From the NCBI GenBank assembly GCA_030445275.1, contig JAUCSE010000092.1:118105-182104 (forward strand): DNA of 64,000 nt, read 5' to 3'. The notes under the pieces are model-generated. The model saw nothing but the letters and a program-made list of their open reading frames with translations. It did not search any database and was not told the DNA's origin. This DNA comes from Mucilaginibacter sp. GTDB taxonomy: Bacteria > Bacteroidota > Bacteroidia > Sphingobacteriales > Sphingobacteriaceae. The translations under genes were made by a program, and so were the position numbers. Below, piece by piece: positions 16,191 through 24,546 of this stretch. Position 1 is the stretch's first letter; each line of letters opens with the position of its first letter.

Positions 16191-17089
16191 AAGTAGAGGT
16201 CGGAAGCAATTTTAAAAGTGTTGCAATGTGCCTCTACAATGTCTTTTATCTGCGGCGAATAGCCTCCGCCCATACTTACCTGCACGGGTATGTTATTGGC
16301 AATGCACTGTTCAAATACAAACCTGTCACGGGCTTTACAGGCTTCCTTACTTAATGCCAGCTTACCTAATTTGTCTGTTGCCAGCACATCAACCCCGGCC
16401 AGATAAAATATAAAATCGGGCTTTTGTTGTTGGATCAATCTGGGTAAGATGTCATACAAAATGTTTAAATATTCATCATCTTCAATCCCATCGTTTAGCG
16501 GGATGTCCAGATCAGAAGTTTCCTTACGTGATGGAAAATTGTTTGCCCCATGCATAGAAAAAGTGAACACCCTCGGTTCATTTTCAAAGATCTGAGCTGT
16601 GCCATTACCCTGGTGCACATCTAAATCAATGATTAAGATAGATGATGCTAAATCATTATTTAATAAATAGTTAGCTGCAATAGCCTGATCATTCAGCAGG
16701 CAAAACCCCTCGCCCCAATTAGAGCCGGCATGGTGGGTACCACCGGCTACATTAAACGCTATTCGATTATCAAAAGCAAACCTGCAGCCATCAATAGTAC
16801 CTTTAGCTATTCTGATTTCACGTTCCACCAACCGGGCAGACAAGGGAAAACCGATGCGCTTTTGCTCCTTTTCAGAGAGGGTTAAATCGCGCAGCTGCTG
16901 CCAGTAATCCTGATCATGGGTTTTGAGGATAGTATCCTCATCCAATACATCCGGCGAAAACAGGTTATCAGCAGTGATCACCCCCTCATGCAGTAACTGA
17001 GCCGGGATCAGCTCATACTTGAGCATCGGAAACCGGTGTCCGGCGGGTAATGGATGTGCATATATCGGATCGAAGGCAATTTTTAGCAT
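16187..17089 (-). CDS. Histone-deacetylase/acetoin-utilization family hydrolase
   Basis: A 300-residue protein of the arginase-deacetylase fold. Motifs are GGTHHAGSNWGEGFCLLND (the His-His charge relay), ILIIDLDVHQGNGTAQIF (zinc ligands in DLDVH) and YLAGVDVLATDKLGKL (third zinc Asp). Bacterial members deacetylate small acetylated amines or protein lysines with a zinc-bound water. The substrate here is unknown. It overlaps the MATE gene at the 3' end, and its 5' side opens onto a nearly 400-base repeat-filled gap. Confidence 0.88.
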   Translation of the reverse strand: MLKIAFDPIYAHPLPAGHRFPMLKYELIPAQLLHEGVITADNLFSPDVLDEDTILKTHDQDYWQQLRDLTLSEKEQKRIGFPLSARLVEREIRIAKGTIDGCRFAFDNRIAFNVAGGTHHAGSNWGEGFCLLNDQAIAANYLLNNDLASSILIIDLDVHQGNGTAQIFENEPRVFTFSMHGANNFPSRKETSDLDIPLNDGIEDDEYLNILYDILPRLIQQQKPDFIFYLAGVDVLATDKLGKLALSKEACKARDRFVFEQCIANNIPVQVSMGGGYSPQIKDIVEAHCNTFKIASDLYF

Positions 17090-17140
17090 ACCTTGTTAAG
17101 TAAAATTTTAAAAATAAACCAGTACGTTACTGCTTGCATA

Positions 17141-17431
17141 GTTAACTCACCCGGTCATCTCCGCCAGCCGGCGAATCGCCCCCTCTCTTCGCCTGCGGCG
17201 GAAAGAGGGAATTTTGCTTTTTATCTCCACTCATTATCTATCTCCGCACGTCATTGCGAGGTACGAAGCAATCTCTAAGCTATACAGAGCGTACCTACAT
17301 GTTTGACCTGCCTATGTAGAGATTGCTTCGTACCTCGCAATGACGCGCGGATAAATAAAAATTCAGAAACCCTCTTTCCGGCGAAGCCGAAGAGAGGGTC
17401 GGCCAGCGAAGCGCAGTCGGGGTGAGTCAAC
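17141..17431. repeat. Large nested inverted repeat filling the 17090-17472 gap
   Basis: The outer arms start GTTAACTCACCC and end GGGGTGAGTCAAC. Middle arms are CCCTCTCTTCGCC and GAAGCCGAAGAGAGGG. The inner element at 17245-17350 belongs to the CGTCATTGCGAGGTACGAAG family and has a long matching arm at 17317-17349. No gene is seen in this 383-base gap. A 61-codon frame across it is not credible as coding. Confidence 0.8.
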
Positions 17432-17472
17432 CGCTATGCCGGAATTTGTTAAGGCAACCTTCAACATTCCCC

Positions 17473-18327
17473 TTAAACTAATATCTCCCCAACATGCTTC
17501 TTGATATTCTCGCAAATATTATCAAGCGGTAAATCGTTGGCATCATAGCCAAATGGGTCTTCGATTTCCTCGGCCAATAGCTCAATACTGGCGAAAACAA
17601 ACAATACAAATCCAATGATGGGAATAATAAAGTACTTCAAATCAAATGACCAGGTGAACGGCAAAGTCATGATATAAGTGAATATAAATTTCTTGATAAA
17701 CACGCTGTATGAAAAAGGGATAGGTGTTTTTTTAATACGCTCACATCCACCACAAATATCTGTAAAAGAGGTTATTTCAGCAGTTATACTAAACAATTGC
17801 TCCGGGTTTATCACCCCTGCTTTATTCAACCGGTATACATTTTTTATAATAGCCGATGCTACCTGATTGGGCACATGCTTATTGGGATCAATAGCAATAA
17901 AATCCTGTTGCTCCGGCACATAAGTATCACGCAAGTGATCACGTAACGACCGGGCAAACAAAGGGATCATATAATTAAAATATACAGCATCAGTTTCACT
18001 AACGAGATACTTTAGTTTAATGGCCAGATTACGGCTGTTATTAACTAAGCTACCCCATATTTTGCGCCCTTCCCACCAGCGATCATACGCCGAATTAATA
18101 CGAAAGGCCAACAATAAGGAGAACACAAAACCAATGGTTTGATGAATGTAACTCACCTTTCTCAGTATATTGGTATCGGGCAGGTGCCAAAAATCAATCA
18201 GAAAATAAGTAACAATGCCTGCGTATGCGCCTACTGCCAATATTAGCGGAAAAAGCTCACGCAAGGTATCGGCCTTATTGATCCTGAAAATAAAAGAAAA
18301 CCACTCTTTGGGATTGTAATAAACCAT
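17473..18327 (-). CDS. Bestrophin family anion channel
   Basis: A 284-residue membrane protein matching the bacterial bestrophin (UPF0187) family. The N-terminal NPKEWF and two TM segments are at about 25-47 and 60-80. The family signature INSAYDRWWEGRKIWGSLVNNSRNLA follows, and a second TM pair lies at about 205-255 (FTYIMTLPFTWSFDLKYFIIPIIGF). The C-terminal EEIEDPFGYDANDLPLD is also typical. Bacterial homologues form pentameric channels. The ion carried is not decided by sequence. Flanked on both sides by palindromic repeats. Confidence 0.9.
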   Translation of the reverse strand: MVYYNPKEWFSFIFRINKADTLRELFPLILAVGAYAGIVTYFLIDFWHLPDTNILRKVSYIHQTIGFVFSLLLAFRINSAYDRWWEGRKIWGSLVNNSRNLAIKLKYLVSETDAVYFNYMIPLFARSLRDHLRDTYVPEQQDFIAIDPNKHVPNQVASAIIKNVYRLNKAGVINPEQLFSITAEITSFTDICGGCERIKKTPIPFSYSVFIKKFIFTYIMTLPFTWSFDLKYFIIPIIGFVLFVFASIELLAEEIEDPFGYDANDLPLDNICENIKKHVGEILV

Positions 18328-18361
18328 CTTGTATTATTAAAAAATTCCTAGTTACTTATTT

Positions 18362-18458
18362 TGTCATTTCGAACGAGGTACAAGGAGAAATCTTATGCAT
18401 TATGCCAAGCGAACACATTGCAGGAAGTATAAGATTTCTCACTCCGTTCGAAATGACA
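18362..18458. repeat. Palindromic repeat, TGTCATTTCGAAC family, copy 1
   Basis: TGTCATTTCGAACGAGG at the left faces CCGTTCGAAATGACA at the right. Inner arms GAGAAATCTTATGC and GTATAAGATTTCTC continue the stem. It lies between bestrophin and kynureninase genes. A second copy is at 23683-23767. Confidence 0.8.
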
Positions 18459-18468
18459 GTCGTTATTT

Positions 18469-19752
18469 TTACCTTTCAACTATCGCGGCAGCCAGTTGTT
18501 GAACTGCCTTGTAAACATCCTGAAAAGTATTATACAGCGGCACCGGGCTCAGCCTGATTACATCCGGTTCGCGCCAGTCGCCAATTACGCCATTATCCGC
18601 CAGGTATTTGAAAACCGCCTTTGCATTTTGCCTGCATACTACAGACAATTGACAACCCCGCTCCTGCGGGTTAACAGGCGTAATCACCTTAAATATCTCC
18701 TGACCATGTGTTTTGTTCACCTCTTTCATTAAAAACTCCATATAACCCGTTAAAGCAATGCTTTTGGTGCGAAGGATATCAATACCACCCGCATCATCAA
18801 AAACAGCCATAGAAGCTTTAAACAGCGCCAGGAGCAATATAGGGCTTGTACTTACCTGCCAGCCATCAGCCCCTTTGGCCGCATCAAAGCCGGGGGCCAT
18901 TAAAAAACGTTTATCTTCGCGATAGCCCCACCAGCCGGCAAAACGGTCAAGTTCCTTATTTTCAAAATGCTTTTCGTGCACAAAAATACCACTAATACCT
19001 CCCGGGCCAGAGTTCATGTATTTATACGAGCACCAACAGGCAAAATCAGCACCCCAGTCATGCAGTTTTAGCGGCACATTACCGGCGGCATGCGCCAAAT
19101 CAAAACCTACGTAAGCCCCCGCTTGGTGCCCTGCTTTGGCAATTGCCTCCAGATCAAAGAACTGCCCGGTGTAATAATTTATACCTGCAAAAAGCACTAA
19201 AGCTAATTCATCCGCATGGTCATTTATGGTTTTGAGGATATCTTCTGTGCGTAAGGTAAGCTCGCCTTCGCGTGGAAATATTTCAATGATCGCTTCCTTG
19301 GGATCAAAGCCATGAAACCTGGTTTGGCTTTCAACCGCATATTGATCAGATGGAAAAGCGCCGCCTTCCATAATTATTTTAAATCGTTTACTATTTGGTT
19401 TATAGAAACTTACCATCAATAAGTGAAGATTTACTGTAAGTGAATTCATTACAGAAACTTCGCTTTCCTTGGCACCTACAATTTTAGAAACAGATGAAGA
19501 AAGCTGCTGATGATGACTTAGCCATGGATCATCGCCCTGAAACCAACCCTCTACCGCGAGGTTTTTCCAGGCGCTTAACTGGTCGGCTAAATATTTCTCT
19601 GCAGATGCCGGTTGAAGCCCCAATGAGTTTCCACATAAATAAACAACATCAGCGCCATTATGCTGCGGAATCAAAAACCTTTTTCTGAAGCTCTTTAGTG
19701 GATCTTGCTCATCCTGCGCTATGGCAAATGCTAGACTATTCTGATAATTCAT
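18469..19752 (-). CDS. kynU: Kynureninase
   Basis: A 427-residue PLP enzyme of the usual family length. It would cleave L-kynurenine to anthranilate and alanine (or 3-hydroxykynurenine to 3-hydroxyanthranilate) in tryptophan breakdown. Visible motifs include YLCGNSLGLQP at the start, GFDLAHAAGN (PLP-binding Asp), CSYKYMNSGPGG with the Schiff-base lysine K244, and the GWWGYR substrate loop. No tryptophan dioxygenase, kynurenine monooxygenase or formamidase gene is adjacent, so the pathway is scattered. Confidence 0.95.
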   Translation of the reverse strand: MNYQNSLAFAIAQDEQDPLKSFRKRFLIPQHNGADVVYLCGNSLGLQPASAEKYLADQLSAWKNLAVEGWFQGDDPWLSHHQQLSSSVSKIVGAKESEVSVMNSLTVNLHLLMVSFYKPNSKRFKIIMEGGAFPSDQYAVESQTRFHGFDPKEAIIEIFPREGELTLRTEDILKTINDHADELALVLFAGINYYTGQFFDLEAIAKAGHQAGAYVGFDLAHAAGNVPLKLHDWGADFACWCSYKYMNSGPGGISGIFVHEKHFENKELDRFAGWWGYREDKRFLMAPGFDAAKGADGWQVSTSPILLLALFKASMAVFDDAGGIDILRTKSIALTGYMEFLMKEVNKTHGQEIFKVITPVNPQERGCQLSVVCRQNAKAVFKYLADNGVIGDWREPDVIRLSPVPLYNTFQDVYKAVQQLAAAIVER

Positions 19753-19785
19753 CGGCCAATATTACGAATTTTAAGTGAGTGGTTG

Positions 19786-19917
19786 GATTGGGTTAGATTA
19801 AGTTGATTGAGTGAGTAGTTGGATTAAGTTGATTGAAAAATGATTAGACTTAATCACGGCAATCTTTCATTGCCCTAACAAAATCAGCTCACTCAATCAA
19901 CTTAATCTAACCCAATC
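19786..19917. repeat. Intergenic inverted repeat, 30-base perfect arms
   Basis: The arm at 19786-19815 (starting GATTGGGTTAGATTAAG) is repeated exactly in inverse at 19888-19917, with a 72-base loop that itself contains partial copies of the same words (TTGGATTAAGTTGATTGA). It sits between kynU and the MPG gene. Confidence 0.85.
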
Positions 19918-19926
19918 AATCGTAAA

Positions 19927-20529
19927 CTACCTATTAGGCTTACTTACATAAGTATCGCCTTTAACATAAAAACGATAAGGTAAAAAGGCATCTTCACCAG
20001 CATAGTCAACGCCAATGCGCGGACCTGCGGTTATCTGGTCGTCCGTAAAGTTTAGTCCACGGTCTTCTACCCATAAGGTATCACTTTGCAGACTGATGGC
20101 ATTAATATTACGGGATATACCCAGCGCTTTAGCCACAGAACCCGGGCCCGCCGTTATGGCAGGTTTAAGCACCGGCATATTGCGTCTTACCTGCATCGCC
20201 TCAATTCCATCCGTGGGATGAACAGCCCTGATCAGTATAGCATGCGCCTCTCCCTCAACAGAGGTTACTATATTGAACATTTCGTGGATACCATAACACA
20301 GGTAAACGTAGGCTATGCCACCCTGCATAAATATGGTTTTGGTCCGGGGTGTTCTGCGATTACCATAGGAGTGCGAAGCTCTGTCAATAATACCGTTATA
20401 AGATTCTGTTTCAACAATATAACCACCAGTAGTTACACCATCAATACAGGTAAATAAATACTTTCCTAATAGGTTTTTACTGATCGCCACCACATCATTA
20501 CCCAGGTAATACTGCTCTGTTAACTTCAT
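19927..20529 (-). CDS. DNA-3-methyladenine glycosylase (AAG/MPG type)
   Basis: A 200-residue protein matching the MPG (AAG) family in length and motifs: GGYIVETESYNG with the catalytic glutamate (ETE), RASHSYGNRRTPRTKTIF, the YVYLCYGIHEMFNIVT DNA-intercalation region, and TAGPGSVAKALGI near the C-terminus. It removes alkylated or deaminated purines from DNA to begin base excision repair. Its ATG overlaps the stop of the upstream hydrolase gene by four bases, so it is the last gene of a three-gene operon. Confidence 0.93.
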   Translation of the reverse strand: MKLTEQYYLGNDVVAISKNLLGKYLFTCIDGVTTGGYIVETESYNGIIDRASHSYGNRRTPRTKTIFMQGGIAYVYLCYGIHEMFNIVTSVEGEAHAILIRAVHPTDGIEAMQVRRNMPVLKPAITAGPGSVAKALGISRNINAISLQSDTLWVEDRGLNFTDDQITAGPRIGVDYAGEDAFLPYRFYVKGDTYVSKPNR

Positions 20530-21176
20530 TTTTTAAGAATAGCCTTTAATAACTTATTGACCTCTTTGGCCTCATCAAATATCATGATGTGGGTACCATC
20601 ATTAACAATAGCAGTGGCGTTATGAATCCTTTTATAAGGAAATATCAAATCCTTGTTTCCGTTGATGTGATACAGATTTGGCGGGATGATCTCGTTTTTC
20701 CAATGGAGCACTGCTTCCATGGCCCATTTAATAAAAAAGGGAGAACTATTTTTCAGCATATCCTTAAACAACCAGGCATCCTCCTCACCCATTTGACCAA
20801 ACATCGGCTTAACCAGAAAGCCTAATGAGGTGAGCAGCTTTCCTGGAATAAGCTTATACACAGGCAATGTCCTAAAGAGATTAAAATACCCCGGCGCTTC
20901 ATTATTTGTTTTGATACTTGATATCAGGATGGCCTTTTTTACCGGGATCTGTTTCGCTATTTCTACAGTTATCATTCCTCCTAAAGAAACCCCAATGATC
21001 ACTGAATTTGGAACGATATTATATTGGTGTATAAGCTTTTGGGCATAAGTATTTAAAGTATCTGATTTATCCGGATCTATCCAATCCACCGGCGTTACAT
21101 CATGCTCATGCAGATCGATATTGTTATAAAGCCGGGTATCAGCACCTAAGCCAGCTATCAGATATATTTTACTCAT
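20526..21176 (-). CDS. Alpha/beta hydrolase
   Basis: A 216-residue protein with the alpha/beta-hydrolase nucleophile elbow in VIIGVSLGGMITVEIA (serine near residue 64) and a C-terminal NDGTHIMIFDEAKEV holding the catalytic histidine. An aspartate before INGNKDLIFP is the usual third position. No signal peptide. The substrate is unknown. Its start codon shares one base with the stop of the fRMsr gene (TAATG), and its end overlaps the MPG gene, which argues for translational coupling. Confidence 0.83.
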   Translation of the reverse strand: MSKIYLIAGLGADTRLYNNIDLHEHDVTPVDWIDPDKSDTLNTYAQKLIHQYNIVPNSVIIGVSLGGMITVEIAKQIPVKKAILISSIKTNNEAPGYFNLFRTLPVYKLIPGKLLTSLGFLVKPMFGQMGEEDAWLFKDMLKNSSPFFIKWAMEAVLHWKNEIIPPNLYHINGNKDLIFPYKRIHNATAIVNDGTHIMIFDEAKEVNKLLKAILKK

Positions 21177-21652
21177 TAAAACTTTATCAGCTTAACAATT
21201 TGCTCCAGGTATTGTGCATCTGTTTCATCAAACTGATCTAATAATTCGCTGTCAACATCTAAAACAGCAACTACTTCGCCATTGTCAAATATGGGTACTA
21301 CGATCTCTGATTGTGAAAGCGAGCTGCAGGCAATATGTCCGGGAAATGCTTCCACATCGGGCACTACCAGCGTTTTAGCTTGCTGCCATGATGTGCCGCA
21401 AACACCTTTACCTAAGCTTATACGAGTACAGGCAACTGGTCCCTGGAATGGGCCCAAAACAAGTTCGCCATTTTTTACCAGGTAAAAACCTACCCAAAAC
21501 CATTTAAACTGCTCTTTTAAAGCCGCGCTGATGTTGGCCAAATTAGCTACCAAGTCAGGTTCGCCATACAGTAAAGCCTCTATCTGCGGTATCAGGGTAG
21601 TATATTGTTCCGTTTTATCGGTTGATGTGGTTATGTTTAAATCCTCTGCCAT
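21176..21652 (-). CDS. msrC: Free methionine-(R)-sulfoxide reductase, GAF-domain type
   Basis: A 158-residue GAF protein of the fRMsr (YebR/MsrC) family. All three active-site cysteines are present: C75 in GPVACTRI, C85 in GKGVCGT and C109 in GHIACSS. The conserved WFWVGFYLV and DVEAFPGHIACSS blocks flank them. The enzyme reduces free methionine-R-sulfoxide and so helps repair oxidative damage. It heads the operon fRMsr - hydrolase - MPG, which groups oxidative and alkylation damage repair functions. Confidence 0.92.
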   Translation of the reverse strand: MAEDLNITTSTDKTEQYTTLIPQIEALLYGEPDLVANLANISAALKEQFKWFWVGFYLVKNGELVLGPFQGPVACTRISLGKGVCGTSWQQAKTLVVPDVEAFPGHIACSSLSQSEIVVPIFDNGEVVAVLDVDSELLDQFDETDAQYLEQIVKLIKF

Positions 21653-21726
21653 AATGCAAAAATAGCAATGCTATGATGAAAGTAAATAAGACAAATATCA
21701 TATTTAATCTTTTATTTAGCACCAGT

Positions 21727-22428
21727 ATGCTCGTTAGCTTAACTATAATACGATACCGTAAACTTTTTATCCCTTTTGCCCTACTCGCTATGGCGCTGCA
21801 CCGCCTCCCTTTATGGCTGCAAAAAGGCTGCACATTTTATAAGCTACTGGGCTCCGGCCATAACGGCACCTTTGATCTGCAACCCGACTGGCAGCAATGG
21901 GGGCTCCTTGCTTGTTGGGAAAGCAGGGAGGACTTTGATAAATTCCATAAAAGCTCGTTTGTTGCTGCCTGGTGGAAAATTCTGGGCAGCGAGGGCTGGA
22001 CTATACTATGTCACCCCCTGCAAAGTCATGGTAAATGGGATGGCAAGGAACCTTTTGGCAATCCAGATATAAAAGATTATACCGGGCCAGTTGCGGTATT
22101 AACCCGCGCCACGATCAGGATGAGCAGGTGGAAAAATTTCTGGTCACATGTTGATGAAGTTGCTGCATTAATGGCGAGCGCCCCTGGCTATATTACCTCT
22201 TTTGGTATTGGTGAAGCTCCCGTTTACCGGCAAGCAACCTTTTCGGTTTGGAAAAGTCTGGACGACGTAAAAAACTTTGCCTATAAAAGCCGCGAACATG
22301 CCGAAGTGATTAAACTAACCCGCAGCGAAAACTGGTACAGCGAAGAGCTTTTCGCCCGTTTCAGACCATTGGAAAGCTTTGGCTTGCTCCACGGAAAAGA
22401 CCCTTTAAATGATTTATTGAAACAATAA
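21727..22428 (+). CDS. CrtA/spheroidene-monooxygenase-like protein
   Basis: A 233-residue protein that resembles the CrtA-like family, which includes spheroidene monooxygenase and many uncharacterised homologues. Matching blocks are a start of MLVSLTIIRYRKLFIPFALL type, then CTFYKLLGSGHNGTF, WGLLACWESREDF, and near the end SVWKSLDDVKNFAYKSREH and WYSEELFARFRP. The frame runs open to an ATG at 21673, but the family alignment starts at about 21727, and the longer form would leave only 20 bases to the divergent fRMsr gene. No other carotenoid genes are near, so a carotenoid role is not shown. Confidence 0.72.
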   Translation: MLVSLTIIRYRKLFIPFALLAMALHRLPLWLQKGCTFYKLLGSGHNGTFDLQPDWQQWGLLACWESREDFDKFHKSSFVAAWWKILGSEGWTILCHPLQSHGKWDGKEPFGNPDIKDYTGPVAVLTRATIRMSRWKNFWSHVDEVAALMASAPGYITSFGIGEAPVYRQATFSVWKSLDDVKNFAYKSREHAEVIKLTRSENWYSEELFARFRPLESFGLLHGKDPLNDLLKQ

Positions 22429-22433
22429 CAGCT

Positions 22434-22682
22434 ATGAGAATTATTGCCGAATTACCACATCCCGATTTTAAAATATCCATACTGAACATGAACCAAAAGT
22501 TTATTGTGAAGATAGAACAGGGTAGCCTGGAACAAAGCTACAAGATCCCTGAAATGGATTTAACGGATGGCGTTAACAGCGTTTTTGAATTACTTGATGA
22601 AGAGTTTTTGAAACAAGTAGGCATCCGTTTTTTAGCGATGCGTAAAGATTTTAAAGACACCTATTTTCGGTATAACTATTAG
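22434..22682 (+). CDS. Small conserved-looking protein of unknown function
   Basis: An 82-residue acidic/basic mixed protein beginning MRIIAELPHPDFKISILNMNQ and ending FKDTYFRYNY. No signal peptide, cysteine or known motif. It starts 5 bases after the CrtA-like gene, so the two are almost certainly co-transcribed and perhaps functionally linked. The reading frame has normal codon use. I do not recognise the family with certainty. Confidence 0.7.
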   Translation: MRIIAELPHPDFKISILNMNQKFIVKIEQGSLEQSYKIPEMDLTDGVNSVFELLDEEFLKQVGIRFLAMRKDFKDTYFRYNY

Positions 22683-22908
22683 ACCTTAAAAAAATCAAAC
22701 ATCTAATTTACAGATAGTTATAAAATAAAAATTACAAAAACAGAATTTTATTTGGCAAAATACCGCTATTTTACTGGTACAATTCATCATACTTCATCCA
22801 TATATAAACAACGACTTCATAAATTACAATCATTTTATTGATATATAATTAGTTATGAATTTTAAAAAAATTAGATTTGGTGATAAATTTTGCCAAATAA
22901 ATGAGAAG

Positions 22909-23622
22909 TTAAGCCAAAACAAGGTCGCAATACCAAAAACCTGAACGTTTTTGATCAGTTGGCGAAACACAAGAATCATCCACATTTTTAGGGGCTTCGT
23001 ATTCTTTAAAAATCTTTATGCCGGTCTTGTAAGGTATCTCCTCTTTAAAGATCGGCCCTTTAAAAGTAAAGGTGTGAAACTCCCCGTTCTCGCCACATAC
23101 GTCAACATCATCGGGCAAGGCATCAATCAATTCATAACTTATCTCCTTACCAGCTATACGCGCTAGGCGTTCCTGCGTGCAGGCTATAACGGTACCAAAT
23201 CCAAGGGTCAGAAACTCGTTGATCAGTTCACGGGTATTGCGTTTCCATAAGGGGTAAATTCCCTCTAGGCCCATCTCGCTCAAACGGGCATCGCGGTAAG
23301 CTTTCAGATCTTCCAGAAATATATCGCCAAAAATAGAATGGGTAATACCCTCGTTCTTGAAATGTGTTAAATGCAGGCGCATAGTATCATCATATTCACT
23401 CATACCGGGCATTTCAGGCAGGCGTATCTGGTATAGTGGAATGCCAATGCTTTCCGCTTGTTTAATCAGTAACTCTGTCCGTACGCCATGCATCGATATC
23501 CTGTCGGCGGCATCATTGACCGTCGTAACCAAATATTTTATCTCCAGTTCCGGGTTTTGCAGACAATGATATAAAGCAAGTGCGCTATCCTTGCCACCAC
23601 TCCAGTTGAATATGCATTTCAT
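22909..23622 (-). CDS. Dph6-like PP-loop ATP pyrophosphatase
   Basis: A 237-residue protein with the PP-loop SGGKDSALALYH at residues 8-19 and the DUF71/diphthine-ammonia ligase signature: HGVRTELLIKQAESIGIPL, then FGDIFLEDLKAYRD, then GEFHTFTFKGPIF. In archaea and eukaryotes Dph6 amidates diphthine on EF2. Bacteria lack diphthamide, so this enzyme must adenylate another substrate. The gene is isolated between an AT-rich 226-base gap, where I see nothing, and a palindromic repeat. Confidence 0.88.
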   Translation of the reverse strand: MKCIFNWSGGKDSALALYHCLQNPELEIKYLVTTVNDAADRISMHGVRTELLIKQAESIGIPLYQIRLPEMPGMSEYDDTMRLHLTHFKNEGITHSIFGDIFLEDLKAYRDARLSEMGLEGIYPLWKRNTRELINEFLTLGFGTVIACTQERLARIAGKEISYELIDALPDDVDVCGENGEFHTFTFKGPIFKEEIPYKTGIKIFKEYEAPKNVDDSCVSPTDQKRSGFWYCDLVLA

Positions 23623-23682
23623 TAGTTTTAAATTAGTGAGTTATTGATTTTGGGATGAGTTTTCGAGAACCTAAAAAATACT

Positions 23683-23767
23683 TGTCATTTCGAACGGAGT
23701 GAGAAATCTTATAAAATATGCAGGGAAGTAGTATAAGATTTCTCCTCGTTCCTCGTTCGAAATGACA
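23683..23767. repeat. Palindromic repeat, TGTCATTTCGAAC family, copy 2
   Basis: TGTCATTTCGAACGGAG at the left and CTCGTTCGAAATGACA at the right form the outer stem. GAGAAATCTTATA and TATAAGATTTCTC form the inner stem. It is the same unit as at 18362-18458. It lies between the Dph6-like and sirtuin genes. Confidence 0.8.
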
Positions 23768-23780
23768 GTGAAGGTATTTT

Positions 23781-24467
23781 TTATCCCCTCATCAGTTCGT
23801 TTACCAACGCAAGTACACCAATACTGGCCTTTTCCTGTATTTTAACTATTGTGCCATTAACCTTTATATCAGGTATTTTAGGATCGATAATGTATTTTGG
23901 TACCTGGTGCTTCACATAATTGATCAATCCTGCAGCGGGGTAAACTGCTAATGATGATCCTACCAGCATAAAAACATCGGCACCGGAACATATTCTTGCA
24001 GCGGTTTCAATCATCGGCACATCCTCGCCAAACCAAACAACATGCGCTCTTAATGGCGAACCCAGTTCACAAACTTCGTCCATTCTTAATTCCCAGCCAT
24101 CAATGGGATAAGTAAGCTTAGAATCAATGCTTGATTGCGAACGGGTAATGATGCCATGCAAGTGCACCACTTTTGTTGAACCGGCACGCTCATGCAGATC
24201 ATCTATATTTTGGGTGATGATGGTTACATCGTACTTTTCTTCCAGTTGGGCCAGCGCATAATGAGCCGCGTTAGGTTTAGCCTCCAGTACCGATTTGCGG
24301 CGGGCATTGTAAAACTCCTGCACCAATGCCGGGTTACGCTGCCAGGCCTGCGGCGTGGCCACATCTTCTATATCATAACCCTCCCATAGGCCATCGCTGT
24401 CTCTAAAGGTCTTTAAACCACTCTCAGCGCTGATCCCTGCTCCTGTTAGTATCACCAGTTTCTCCAT
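23781..24467 (-). CDS. cobB: NAD-dependent sirtuin deacylase lacking the zinc cysteines
   Basis: A 228-residue Sir2 protein. NAD-binding motifs GAGISAESGLKTFRD (9-23) and TQNIDDLHERAGS (85-97) are intact, and the catalytic histidine is H104 in HLHG. Y53 and R56 (FYNARR) are the residues that in CobB and SIRT5 bind succinyl or malonyl lysine, so desuccinylase activity is likely. Between HLHG and VVWFGE only one cysteine (C133) is found, instead of the four zinc ligands of typical sirtuins. It stands alone, downstream of the terminator of the DUF6580 operon. Confidence 0.9.
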   Translation of the reverse strand: MEKLVILTGAGISAESGLKTFRDSDGLWEGYDIEDVATPQAWQRNPALVQEFYNARRKSVLEAKPNAAHYALAQLEEKYDVTIITQNIDDLHERAGSTKVVHLHGIITRSQSSIDSKLTYPIDGWELRMDEVCELGSPLRAHVVWFGEDVPMIETAARICSGADVFMLVGSSLAVYPAAGLINYVKHQVPKYIIDPKIPDIKVNGTIVKIQEKASIGVLALVNELMRG

Positions 24468-24491
24468 ACTATAAATAAATTAGCTGCCCAT

Positions 24492-24527
24492 AAAAAAAGC
24501 GACCTGCCTTCATCGGCAAATCGCTTC
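24492..24527 (-). terminator. Rho-independent terminator of the receptor-DUF6580 operon
   Basis: Read on the minus strand, AAGCGA-TTTGCC and GGCAGG-TCGCTT form the stem, followed by a run of seven T. It lies 20 bases after the DUF6580 stop and before the sirtuin gene. Confidence 0.75.
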
Positions 24528-24546
24528 CTTATTTAAATATCTTAAA

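Noticed and set aside
17093..17278. Plus-strand frame of 61 codons in the 17.1-17.4 kb gap
   Set aside because: It runs through inverted repeats, so the peptide merely translates the palindrome arms.
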